Source: Chloroflexota bacterium
Lineage (GTDB): Bacteria > Chloroflexota > Anaerolineae > Aggregatilineales > Phototrophicaceae
DNA length: 12,624 nt
Assembly: GCA_026706395.1 (NCBI GenBank)
Contig: JAPOYU010000157.1
Coordinates: 1-12,624, forward strand
Direction of reading: 5' to 3'
Position 1 is the stretch's first letter. Each line of letters begins with the position of its first letter. A program made the position numbers and the translations under genes. Below the pieces are notes generated by a model. The model searched no databases. It saw nothing but the letters and a program-made list of their open reading frames with translations, and was not told where the DNA came from. This document shows, piece by piece, positions 1-6,527 of the stretch.

Positions 1-2
1 TA

Positions 3-1172
3 ATGCTTCCTTTAGCTCATTGGAAACAGTGCCATTATAATCCAAGACCATACACCAAAGCAATTCGCAATAGACGCGGGGGAATGCAAGAATCCCTGGA
101 GTCTGTGCTGAGGCTGCACGATTTCTTACGGGCTGATTCAAGCGGCCGATCAGTAAAGACTGATATCACAAAACACTGGAGGAGAATAGACGCGCACAAA
201 ATCAGGAAATTCTTTGTCAATCCCTGGAAGCATGAAGGGATGCTCAAAGGTGAGAACACAGAGCTCACCAATATCCCATATGGCTTTTCGATCGAGCATT
301 CTGTTGTGTCTGGATTGCGAGATGTAAAACCGCCTGAGGTTGACCATTTGGCGATCAAGCTTGACCCGCATGATTGTGTGAACATGCTTGTTTCGGGGAT
401 AGATGCTGCGTACGCGATCTTTTTGGATGACTCTTCTCCATCGCAGCAGAAGGGGTGGTTCTCACCGGCACAGTGCGGCAGCGGCAAATGTTGCAAAAAG
501 TGCAATAAAGAGTTGCTTCCATGTGAGCGATGTGAAGAGCAATTGGAAATGGTGGGCGTGGAAATTAGATGCATGTGTGACGAAAACAGCAAGTCAATAC
601 GGGAAGCGATCCGCTGGATCAGGTATTGCGAGAGATTTTGCGCTGACCCTACGTTTCCCAAGCGCCTTGAAGGCGATCACTTTCTGCTGTCGGACGAGTG
701 CCTTTTCTCATCGGTCTGCCGTGAGATCAATAGCGCGCTGATCGCAAATCTCCCGGAGCCAGTATTCTATGACGACGGTTCGGTAGGGTACGCAGCGGGG
801 ACATACACGGAAGAGGAAATAAGGGACATTATGCGACCTTTGCGGGCAGAGGTTGATAAGTATCTGGCAAGAATGGATACCGCCGCTACTCTAAAAGACG
901 TTCTGTTGAAAGAACTGGAAGGCTATACTGGCGATGGATTGAACGACTCTGCCTATTTGACAACCAACGAAGCCGAGGGGATTTACACCATCGTTGATTT
1001 TGCCACGGTACGCGGCAAGCGCCTGGCCGTCAACGTGCTGGTGGCGCGCCTGGTGGGTAATCGGGTGGTCATAGAACTGGATCGGCATGACAAATCGCTG
1101 GCGGATGCGCTGAAGGCGCGCGAGGTGTCGGAGGCGCAAATTGTATTGGCGTATCATGGGGAAACGGCATGA
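3..1172 (+). CDS. Hypothetical protein with Cys-rich SEC-C-like module and C-terminal XisI-like domain (5' end uncertain)
   Basis: The frame is open from the window edge, so the gene may start before base 1. ATG at 84, just after a GGGGGA stretch, is an alternative start. Numbering from the ATG at 3, residues about 291-389 (MDTAATLKDVL... to LAYHGETA) resemble the XisI family, named after the fdxN-element excision controlling factor of cyanobacteria. The pattern 'VVIELDRHDKSLADAL ... QIVLAYHGE' is the basis for this. XisI-type proteins are usually about 110 residues and stand alone, often beside xisH. Here the domain is at the end of a long ORF and no XisH was recognised. Residues 158-192 are Cys-rich (C158, C163, C164, C167, C174, C177, C190, C192). 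CGSGKCCKKC resembles the SEC-C zinc motif CxCGSGKKxKKCC, but the first and last ligands are displaced. The first ~155 residues are unrecognised. The first ~850 bases look lower in GC than the XisI part, so a fusion, or an independent xisI starting at ATG 873, is possible. The product is probably cytoplasmic; its function is unknown. Confidence 0.65.
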   Translation: MLPLAHWKQCHYNPRPYTKAIRNRRGGMQESLESVLRLHDFLRADSSGRSVKTDITKHWRRIDAHKIRKFFVNPWKHEGMLKGENTELTNIPYGFSIEHSVVSGLRDVKPPEVDHLAIKLDPHDCVNMLVSGIDAAYAIFLDDSSPSQQKGWFSPAQCGSGKCCKKCNKELLPCERCEEQLEMVGVEIRCMCDENSKSIREAIRWIRYCERFCADPTFPKRLEGDHFLLSDECLFSSVCREINSALIANLPEPVFYDDGSVGYAAGTYTEEEIRDIMRPLRAEVDKYLARMDTAATLKDVLLKELEGYTGDGLNDSAYLTTNEAEGIYTIVDFATVRGKRLAVNVLVARLVGNRVVIELDRHDKSLADALKAREVSEAQIVLAYHGETA

Positions 1173-1324
1173 GCAAAAAAATCAAACGGCTTGTCGCCCT
1201 GTACAATCGGGATCGTGACAAGAACAAGATGGTGAGGCGTTGCAGGCGGGACGCCCACCGGACGCCTCGCCTACTGCTTCGCACGAAACGGGAAAGGCGT
1301 CACCATACCAGCGGCGTGTTTTGA
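1169..1324 (+). CDS. Possible small basic protein overlapping the XisI-like gene (51 aa), doubtful
   Basis: An ATG overlaps the preceding stop in an ATGA arrangement and has a fair ribosome site (GGGGAA, about 6 bases before it). This would suit translational coupling. The product begins MSKKIKRLVALYNRDRDKNK and then becomes an Arg/His-rich tail ending RHHTSGVF. In another frame, 1236-1331 reads as a more protein-like segment (GGTPTGRLAYCFARNGKG, then VTIPAACFDL). This suggests the start belongs to a gene that has since been frameshifted. No family was recognised. It could be a real small gene, the 5' end of a decayed gene, or chance. Confidence 0.2.
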   Translation: MSKKIKRLVALYNRDRDKNKMVRRCRRDAHRTPRLLLRTKRERRHHTSGVF

Positions 1325-1705
1325 CCTATAGTTCGGCTGGACATGAAACTGGCATTTGGAAACGACAATGGCGGAGAATCTTACCTACGCGCAAGCGGAT
1401 TAGTACAAGTATTCCCGGGCACACTCATAGCTGCAACAGCCGGGATCATCGCAACTTATGTTGCCCCAGTTCTTGCGTAGAGGCATTGTGCGTATCTCAC
1501 TACGGACCCGCTCCATGTTCTGGTCCAAGTGCTTTAAGACAAGCGAACGTAACAAGAGTATCACAATGCGCTTCAAATCCCGGTTTGGTGAAGTAACAAG
1601 TCGCGCCGCCTGCGGATCGCATTCTGAGGGAATGATCGCAAGCGCAAAGACAAGGTGCGGTGGAATGGCGAGCCGGTTAGTCGCGCAGATGATACAAATC
1701 GGCGC
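1325..1705. other. Stretch without a convincing gene; fragments of open frame
   Basis: Frames at 1240-1596 and 1458-1709 are open, but their products look like out-of-frame translation (rich in Arg, Ser, Cys and Pro, no recognisable domain). The only protein-like piece is the 45-codon membrane ORF at 1343-1480, reported separately. No terminator hairpin with a T-tract, tRNA-like fold or long repeat was seen. Together with the broken frames at 1169-1331, the region looks like decayed coding sequence between two accessory modules. Confidence 0.4.
1343..1480 (+). CDS. Possible 45-aa single-pass membrane peptide, doubtful
   Basis: A short ORF starts MKLAFGNDNGGESYLRASG and ends with about 22 hydrophobic residues (VFPGTLIAATAGIIATYVAP, then VLA), which would form one membrane helix. 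No clear ribosome binding site precedes the ATG. A second frame beginning at ATG 1458 continues with a basic segment (FLRRGIVRISLRTRSMFW), as expected after a membrane helix. The two could therefore be halves of a membrane protein broken by a frameshift. No family was recognised. Confidence 0.15.
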   Translation: MKLAFGNDNGGESYLRASGLVQVFPGTLIAATAGIIATYVAPVLA

Positions 1706-2092
1706 CTAAAGCATTCTGCGTTGCACTGGAATGTTGTCCGGCAAGTCCTCATGCCGTATGCCACGCGTCGCCAGCTGTTTCAGCCAAATGCTTTTCGGCC
1801 TGGCATGCTTGCCGCGGTTGCAAGGCTGGCAAGCCACCGTCAGGTTGGTCGGGTTGTTGCCCAGCGCCGCGTCAATATGCTCCAGCGTGCCGGTCCTGTC
1901 GTCGACCGGCGCGCGGCAATAGTAGCAGCGGGCGGATTTGGCGAAGATGGCGGCGACATCGGCGGCTTTCAGTTTTGGGCCGCCGTAGCGCCTGTTGGCG
2001 CCATAGGCGCGGTCGCGATGCCGCGACATGCTATTTTCACGCCGGTAGCGGCGGTCATAGGCGCGCTTGGCGCGCAAATGCTTGGGGGACAT
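1706..2092 (-). CDS. HNH endonuclease family protein
   Basis: This 128-residue product has a compact HNH (His-Asn-His, beta-beta-alpha-metal) nuclease core. A zinc-binding pair C56-x2-C59 (CYYC) is followed by E71-H72 (TLEHID), N83 (NPTNLTVAC), then C88-x2-C91 with N92 and K95 (CQPCNRGK). The spacing matches the common 'EHxxP...NL...CxxCNxxK' HNH form, with two CxxC knuckles holding structural zinc and H72 in the catalytic position. The first ~45 residues are very basic (repeated RR, RxxR, YRR), which suits nucleic acid binding. Such proteins occur as homing-type or phage-linked nucleases and in restriction or defence loci; the sequence does not say which. ATG at 2092 lies 5 bases after the stop of a small upstream ORF, so the two may be co-transcribed. 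It is cytoplasmic, and no essential HNH residue appears to be missing. Confidence 0.8.
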   Translation of the reverse strand: MSPKHLRAKRAYDRRYRRENSMSRHRDRAYGANRRYGGPKLKAADVAAIFAKSARCYYCRAPVDDRTGTLEHIDAALGNNPTNLTVACQPCNRGKHARPKSIWLKQLATRGIRHEDLPDNIPVQRRML

Positions 2093-2097
2093 AGCGG

Positions 2098-2202
2098 TTA
2101 TTCTACCAGAACGCTGTCGTCAAAGCGTTTCTGCCCGCGTAGCGCCTGGAAGGTTATCTTCTCTTCCACATCGATGATGCCGGTATCCTTGAACTTGGTC
2201 AT
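2098..2202 (-). CDS. Possible 34-aa protein upstream of the HNH gene
   Basis: This short ORF (MTKFKDTGIIDVEEKITFQA to DDSVLVE) ends 5 bases before the HNH start. Its ATG at 2202 is preceded by a strong ribosome site (AGGGGCAGGG, about 4 bases away), which decides this start. The same frame runs back to an ATG at 2292, giving a 64-residue version. A third frame, 2296-2231, encodes MDGDNQFIKDDRTWSGRAWA plus one Glu, also protein-like. The region may hold two tiny genes ahead of the HNH gene, or one gene broken by a frameshift. No family was recognised. Confidence 0.35.
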   Translation of the reverse strand: MTKFKDTGIIDVEEKITFQALRGQKRFDDSVLVE

Positions 2203-2324
2203 TCGCCCTGCCCCTAGTCGAGCCGCGCAATCATTCGGCCCAGGCACGCCCTGACCAAGTGCGGTCGTCTTTGATGAACTGGTTATCGCCATCCATTCAT
2301 GCCTCTCTGCAGCGCCAGCCTAAC

Positions 2325-2353
2325 TTGATGAACTATACTATCTCTGCTAATAT
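2325..2353 (+). promoter_or_regulatory. Candidate promoter of the toxin-antitoxin pair
   Basis: TTGATG (2325-2330) and TAATAT (2348-2353) are separated by 17 bases; each matches 4 of 6 consensus positions. TATACT at 2334-2339 is a better -10 hexamer but lacks a -35 at the right distance. The start point would lie just before or inside the proposed antitoxin start codons, giving a very short leader. This is a by-eye match only. Confidence 0.3.
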
Positions 2354-2361
2354 CACTATAG

Positions 2362-2772
2362 ATGCGGAGAATGGCTAATACGATGCACAGGATGTTCTAT
2401 ATCTACGAGGCGCCTAAAGGCCAGCCGATGAATCAGTGGGTGCTGCTGAAAGCCTTCGTCCGTCCCAGCCACGTCTCGCGTTGGCTCAAAAAGACGCCGC
2501 TAAGGGAAATGCAGGTGGAAGTGCGCGATGGCGATCAGGATGAGGTTCTGGGCTTATACGAAGCTGAGGAATGGCTGCGTATGGGCGAAGCCATCGAGCG
2601 GAGAAACATGACGCTTGACAATAAGCGACGTCACGAAGGGCGGCAGGCCGACAAGCCGAAGCGCAAACGTCAATTGACCGAATTGCGTGGCTTGGGCAAG
2701 GAAATTTGGGCTGGCATCGATGCGCAAGAATATGTGAATGAGATGCGCGATGAGTGGGATCAGCCGCGGTGA
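2362..2772 (+). CDS. Type II antitoxin (partner of PIN toxin)
   Basis: This 136-residue hydrophilic protein is encoded directly upstream of, and overlapping, a PIN-domain toxin. The C-terminus (IWAGIDAQEYVNEMRDEWDQ) has the amphipathic, Trp- and acid-bearing tail seen in antitoxins paired with PIN toxins, and is the part likely to wrap around the toxin. A strongly basic linker (residues about 80-106, with NKRRHEGR and KPKRKRQ) precedes it. The N-terminal ~60 residues presumably form the DNA-binding or dimerising part, but no classic AbrB, RHH or Phd fold was identified. Start choice is uncertain: in-frame ATGs lie at 2362, 2371, 2383 and 2392, and GGAGA at 2366-2370 would best serve the ATG at 2383. 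Expected role: neutralise the toxin and repress the pair's own promoter. Confidence 0.65.
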   Translation: MRRMANTMHRMFYIYEAPKGQPMNQWVLLKAFVRPSHVSRWLKKTPLREMQVEVRDGDQDEVLGLYEAEEWLRMGEAIERRNMTLDNKRRHEGRQADKPKRKRQLTELRGLGKEIWAGIDAQEYVNEMRDEWDQPR

Positions 2773-3215
2773 ACATAGACATCGCCCTACAAGCCGCGCG
2801 GCGTCTGTATGTGGATACGGCGCCGCTGATCTACTACTTCGAGGTGAATGCGGCTTATATTGAAAGAATGGATCGGGTTTTCGCTCTTATCGCAACGAAC
2901 CGGGTTGCCACCTTCAGTGCTGTACACATACTGACAGAGGTCATGGTGAAGCCGCTGCAAAGCGGTAATCATGAACTGGCAGAGGAATATCGCGACATCC
3001 TCCTCAACAACGATGCCTATACCCTGGTTCCTGTCACATTGCCGATTGCTGAGTCGGCGGCTGAACTTCGCGCGCGCTACAACCTGCGCACGCCGGATGC
3101 CTTGCATGTGGCGGCGGCTATCTCTAGCGGCTGCGATGCCTTTCTCACCAATGACGCCGGTCTCAAGCGGGTCCAAGAGCTGCCCATCCTGGTTCTTGAC
3201 GAACTCGATTTATAG
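2769..3215 (+). CDS. PIN-domain ribonuclease toxin (VapC-like)
   Basis: The product is 148 residues from a GTG start, typical for VapC-type PIN toxins. These are Mg2+-dependent endoribonucleases that act on tRNA, rRNA or mRNA in the cytoplasm. The acidic active-site residues are all visible: D16 (LYVDTAPLIYYFE), E57 (HILTEVMV), D110 (LRTPDALHVAAA) and D129 (AFLTNDAGL). GTG at 2769 is preferred because it overlaps the antitoxin stop as GTGA, the usual arrangement for coupled pairs, and places the conserved 'YVDTAPLIYYFE' strand near the N-terminus. An in-frame ATG at 2754 would add five residues. The gene appears intact. The target RNA cannot be read from sequence. Confidence 0.88.
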   Translation: MNIDIALQAARRLYVDTAPLIYYFEVNAAYIERMDRVFALIATNRVATFSAVHILTEVMVKPLQSGNHELAEEYRDILLNNDAYTLVPVTLPIAESAAELRARYNLRTPDALHVAAAISSGCDAFLTNDAGLKRVQELPILVLDELDL

Positions 3216-3568
3216 CCGGCGAGCATCCCCCGGATCGTCAAAGAACCATGCCTTGCCTCTAGATAAGATAAAGCACGCTTCAGCTGGTTTCAGGCAAGCC
3301 CCCTTCTGTGAAGCAAACAAGCCGTATTAGGCCTGGCATTGGCTGATTTTGGGGTCATTATCCCCGTCTGTATGCTTCAGGAAAGGTTGCCAGATGACTC
3401 AAACCCAACTGTTCAGCCAGAATGTACTGGGAGGCTCGCGTTTGGACAGAATCTCAAGAAGGCGCGAGAAGAGCAAACCAAGATTGATTTGACAAATATA
3501 GACAATGGAAAACGTAAGCTGCGACACTTGAATCACAATGCTGCGCACTAAGTGACTTTCTTATTCGA
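3216..3568. other. Intergenic spacer between toxin gene and sulfatase gene; no convincing gene
   Basis: The toxin gene (plus) and the sulfatase operon (minus) converge here. A 70-codon frame at 3339-3551 has no recognisable domain. A 32-codon ORF at 3394-3492 (MTQTQLFSQNVLGGSRLDRI...) has a good ribosome site (GGAAAGG, 6 bases before its ATG). Its '(F)..N.L.GS.LDR.S..R' pattern faintly recalls the N-terminus of NudC-type NADH pyrophosphatases, so it could be a gene fragment; this is weak. CTTGCCT/AGGCAAG arms (3252-3258, 3292-3298) and GGGG/CCCC around 3351-3365 form only short stems without a T-tract, so no terminator is called for either converging unit. Confidence 0.4.
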
Positions 3569-4972
3569 TTAGCCGTCGGGGGCTTCTCCCTGCCGCCAGG
3601 CCTCAGACAGATTGTGCTGCGGCAATTCTCTTACGCGCAACCCGCTCTTCACTGGATCCTGATAACAGCCAAAATAGCGATCAATCTCGCGATTCAGCCG
3701 TTCGACGATGGGCTGATAATTGCGTTCGCCGTAACGATTAAGCAATTCTGTCGATTCATCCAATAGGTCAAAAAGCTCGCCGGGAGCATCATCGTAATAC
3801 CTGCGAACCAGCTTATACTGTCGCGTGCGTACCATCCGCAAATCACCGTACTCACCGAATTGCATCACGCGCCAGCCAGGTGAGGCGGGTGAATTATCCA
3901 GCAGCGGCAAGTAACTGCGGCCCGGGTAGTTGCGTTCCTCATCGAGTATGTCCAAAACGCCGGCATAGTCAGCAAGGGTCTGAAATAGATCGAGGTGGTC
4001 GACGAACTCCGAGCGCCGTTGATTTGCAAACAGATCTCGCGGCTGATTAAAGATCAAGGGCACGCGGATCGATTCCTCCAGCATATTCAAGGGCAACGTG
4101 GCATTGCCCTTTCCCCATAAGCCATGATGGCCACAGCAGAGACCGTGATCAGAGGTAAAGACAACAAGCACCTGTTCGCGAATCTGAAGCGCTTCCAGCT
4201 CGTCCAGCAAGCGTCCAATCGCCTCGTCAATGTGGGATACAGCTGCGAAGTACTGTGCCAGCGCTTCTCGCGGATCCATGCGCGTGGACAAAGTCGATTC
4301 GAGGGCCTGCCGTCCAAAAGGGTAGGCGGGCTGGTTTAGCAGGTCTTCAAAGGCGCAATCGCGATAACCGGCTACCAAACGTTCGGGTTGGCCGCGCCAG
4401 GGATTGTGCGTGCCAAAGTATCCGATGTGCAGAAAGAAGGGTGACTCCTTGTCACGATGGCGCAGAAACTTGATCGCCTGATCGGTGATGACTTGCGTAC
4501 GTTGACCGGCGATTGTCTCAATAGTCCCATTCAGGCTAAATCGATGGTCGCCGCCGTGTTCAGCCGGATAGTCACCGACCCCGCTGAACCAGTGACCGAA
4601 ACCCGCCTGCGGTTGATCATCGTTGCCCAAATGCCATTTGCCGCAATGTGCCGTTTGGTAGCCCGCTTGTGAAAGCAGATGCGCGAGTGTGACCTCATCA
4701 TGAAGCCAGGGTCGTCGATGAATTGATTGAATGGTGGATGACAGGTAGTCATGGATGCCGTGTTGCGACGCCAGGCGGCCCGTGAGCAGACAGGCGCGGG
4801 CGGGCGAGCATACGGGCGTTGGCGTAAAGGCGTTGTCCATTTGTACGCCGGTGACGGCCAGGTAATCCAACGTTGGCGTGTGAATGTCGGTGTTGCCATA
4901 AGATCCAAGTGCCCATTGCGCCAGATCATCGTTGACGACCAGGATGATATTCTTGTGCTCACTCGATGGCAT
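3569..4972 (-). CDS. Sulfatase B, formylglycine-dependent, probably cytoplasmic
   Basis: This is a full-length (467 aa) alkaline phosphatase-superfamily sulfatase (S1 type), hydrolysing a sulfate ester with a formylglycine nucleophile. The signature is C55-S-P57-A-R59 in PVCSPARACLLTGR, where C55 would be converted to formylglycine by a maturation enzyme not encoded here. Metal-site residues are visible: D15-D16 (VVNDDLA) near the N-terminus and D275-H276 (TSDHGLCCGHHGLWGKG). The N-terminus (MPSSEHKNIILVVNDD) runs straight into the first strand with no signal peptide, so the enzyme should stay in the cytoplasm. Its ATG overlaps the end of sulfatase A by 14 bases with no strong ribosome site, implying translational coupling as third gene of the regulator-sulfatase operon. 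The C-terminal 'GELFDLLDESTELLNRYGE' is the usual sulfatase 'LYDLxxDPxExxNL' element. Substrate is unknown; the neighbouring importer suggests a sulfated sugar. Confidence 0.92.
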   Translation of the reverse strand: MPSSEHKNIILVVNDDLAQWALGSYGNTDIHTPTLDYLAVTGVQMDNAFTPTPVCSPARACLLTGRLASQHGIHDYLSSTIQSIHRRPWLHDEVTLAHLLSQAGYQTAHCGKWHLGNDDQPQAGFGHWFSGVGDYPAEHGGDHRFSLNGTIETIAGQRTQVITDQAIKFLRHRDKESPFFLHIGYFGTHNPWRGQPERLVAGYRDCAFEDLLNQPAYPFGRQALESTLSTRMDPREALAQYFAAVSHIDEAIGRLLDELEALQIREQVLVVFTSDHGLCCGHHGLWGKGNATLPLNMLEESIRVPLIFNQPRDLFANQRRSEFVDHLDLFQTLADYAGVLDILDEERNYPGRSYLPLLDNSPASPGWRVMQFGEYGDLRMVRTRQYKLVRRYYDDAPGELFDLLDESTELLNRYGERNYQPIVERLNREIDRYFGCYQDPVKSGLRVRELPQHNLSEAWRQGEAPDG

Positions 4973-6527
4973 GGTTTACGTTCGCTCGACGTTGCATCAG
5001 TTCTCGCAACTTCTGATTGTCCTCTGCCCGAAAGTCTTCGCTTATCGGGGTATTAAAGTCGCGATCCCCCGTCTTTCTCAGCCATTCTTGAAGTTCAGCT
5101 TCTAATTCGAGGACCGCGTTTCTGTATTCCGAATGCTGATAAAGATTGACCAATTCGTAAGGGTCGGCTTCGAGATCGTATAGTTCGCTGCCGTAGTTCT
5201 GATAGGCGATCAGCTTGTACTGATCTTTAACAACGGCTCGGCCCAGTTCAATCGTACCGAAACCATGTCCGTAGGTCTCGACCAGCAGGGACGACCTTTC
5301 GCTAAAGTCGCCACCTGTTGCCAGGGGCAGTAGGCTCTCGCCATCGACTGGGCGCTCGAACTTTGTCCCGGCCGCATCCAGAACGGTTGGAGCGATGTCG
5401 GTACCGCAAGTAAGCGTGTTCGATTTATGTCCGGCAGGGATCTTCCCAGGATAGCGCATTGCCAATGGAACGCGGAGTACCTCCTCCGTCAGATACGATC
5501 CTTTGTCGAAGCGTCCGCCATGGCTGGCCAGGGCGTCGCCGTGATCTGCAGTCCAAATGACCAAGGTATTTTCAGACAGCCCCAATTCGTCCAGTTTGTC
5601 GAGTACCAGGCCGCCGGCGGCATCTACCATGGTGATATGGGCGTAAGCGCGCGCGATAATCCGCTGCCACTCGCCCCAGTTGAGATTACTGGGCGTCGCA
5701 AAGCGCCCGTTGGCATCAGTCAAATTGTCATGCGGATCGTGCCAATACAAGTCGGGTTTGCCGTCAAGCGCGTCGATAAAACTGCCATATACCGGGATAT
5801 CCTCAGGCTCGTACAAATCGGCGAATTCTTTGGTCGGGAAGAAAGGCTGATGTGGTCCCCAGAAGTCAAGCCGCAGATGGAACGGCCGATCATTGTCCGC
5901 GGTAGCCAGGGCCTCCAGTTGCTCGCATGCCATATCAGCGAGGAAGAAGGCCTCATGGCTTTCCTTAGGTGTGGTAGTGATTCCGGTAGCATGTTCGCCG
6001 CACCAGTAGCGATCGCTGCGATAGGGCGCGCCGACTTTGAGCTGGGGAAACTCACGATTCATAACGAAGCTGTCAAAGACATATTCCACCTGATGTTCCG
6101 CCGGCGGCAAGCTATTCTTTCGCAGATAATCGCGATACTCTGCGGTGATATATGGATTGCCGTAATCTTCGAGCGAGAAGCCTTCGCAATTGAAGTCAAG
6201 AGCGGTACCGGCGCCGGCATGCCATTTGCCCAAGTAGAAGCAGCTATAACCGGCACGCGCGAGGTTGTTCAAGTAGATCTCGTGGTCGTAAGGCGAATTG
6301 GAGTAATTGTAGAAGTTTCGGTGATTGTGCGGGTACAAACCGGTCGATAGCGTACGTCGTGATGGACCGCAAAGTGGGACCGCACAATATGACCGTTTGA
6401 AGCGTACACCGCCCGCCGCCAGGCGATCAAAATTGGGCGTCAACGGTCGTGGTCCGCCGTCCCAGCCGTGTCGGTAGTAGGCTTGATGGTCATTGACGAT
6501 GAGCACAATATTCGGGCGCTTGTTCAT
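4959..6527 (-). CDS. Sulfatase A, formylglycine-dependent, probably cytoplasmic
   Basis: This S1-type sulfatase has 522 residues from ATG 6527. The open frame extends to 6797, but the extra 90 codons lie inside the regulator gene and look unnatural. ATG 6527 overlaps the regulator stop as ATGA and gives a standard start (MNKRPNIVLIVNDHQ). The active-site signature is C53-G-P55-S-R57 (VPLCGPSRRTLSTGLYP), with C53 the residue to be oxidised to formylglycine. Metal-binding positions include D13 (followed by His rather than the second Asp of classical sulfatases, a common variation) and D328-H329 (WTADHGDALASHGG). The C-terminal 'GSELYDLEADPYELVNLYQH' is a textbook sulfatase element. There is no signal peptide. 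It is second in the operon, between the regulator and sulfatase B. It is only distantly similar to sulfatase B, so the two probably act on different positions or esters rather than being recent duplicates. Confidence 0.93.
   Translation of the reverse strand: MNKRPNIVLIVNDHQAYYRHGWDGGPRPLTPNFDRLAAGGVRFKRSYCAVPLCGPSRRTLSTGLYPHNHRNFYNYSNSPYDHEIYLNNLARAGYSCFYLGKWHAGAGTALDFNCEGFSLEDYGNPYITAEYRDYLRKNSLPPAEHQVEYVFDSFVMNREFPQLKVGAPYRSDRYWCGEHATGITTTPKESHEAFFLADMACEQLEALATADNDRPFHLRLDFWGPHQPFFPTKEFADLYEPEDIPVYGSFIDALDGKPDLYWHDPHDNLTDANGRFATPSNLNWGEWQRIIARAYAHITMVDAAGGLVLDKLDELGLSENTLVIWTADHGDALASHGGRFDKGSYLTEEVLRVPLAMRYPGKIPAGHKSNTLTCGTDIAPTVLDAAGTKFERPVDGESLLPLATGGDFSERSSLLVETYGHGFGTIELGRAVVKDQYKLIAYQNYGSELYDLEADPYELVNLYQHSEYRNAVLELEAELQEWLRKTGDRDFNTPISEDFRAEDNQKLRELMQRRANVNHAIE

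Noticed and set aside
35..661. 208-codon minus-strand frame opposite the XisI-like gene.
   Set aside because: Ser/Cys/Leu-rich product without domains; the plus-strand frame is more protein-like and continues into the XisI-like domain.
2348..2370. TAATATCACTATAGATGCGG followed by AGA resembles the T7 RNA polymerase promoter.
   Set aside because: The matching blocks have the wrong internal spacing (several bases missing and three inserted), and no T7-like phage genes are present. Read instead as an ordinary AT-rich promoter region.
3339..3551. 70-codon ORF containing 'FGQNLKKAREEQ', like the start of an XRE helix-turn-helix.
   Set aside because: The rest of the helix-turn-helix is absent and the N-terminal half looks random.
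5427..6350. 307-codon plus-strand frame opposite sulfatase A.
   Set aside because: Antisense shadow; no recognisable family, and the opposite strand has all sulfatase motifs.
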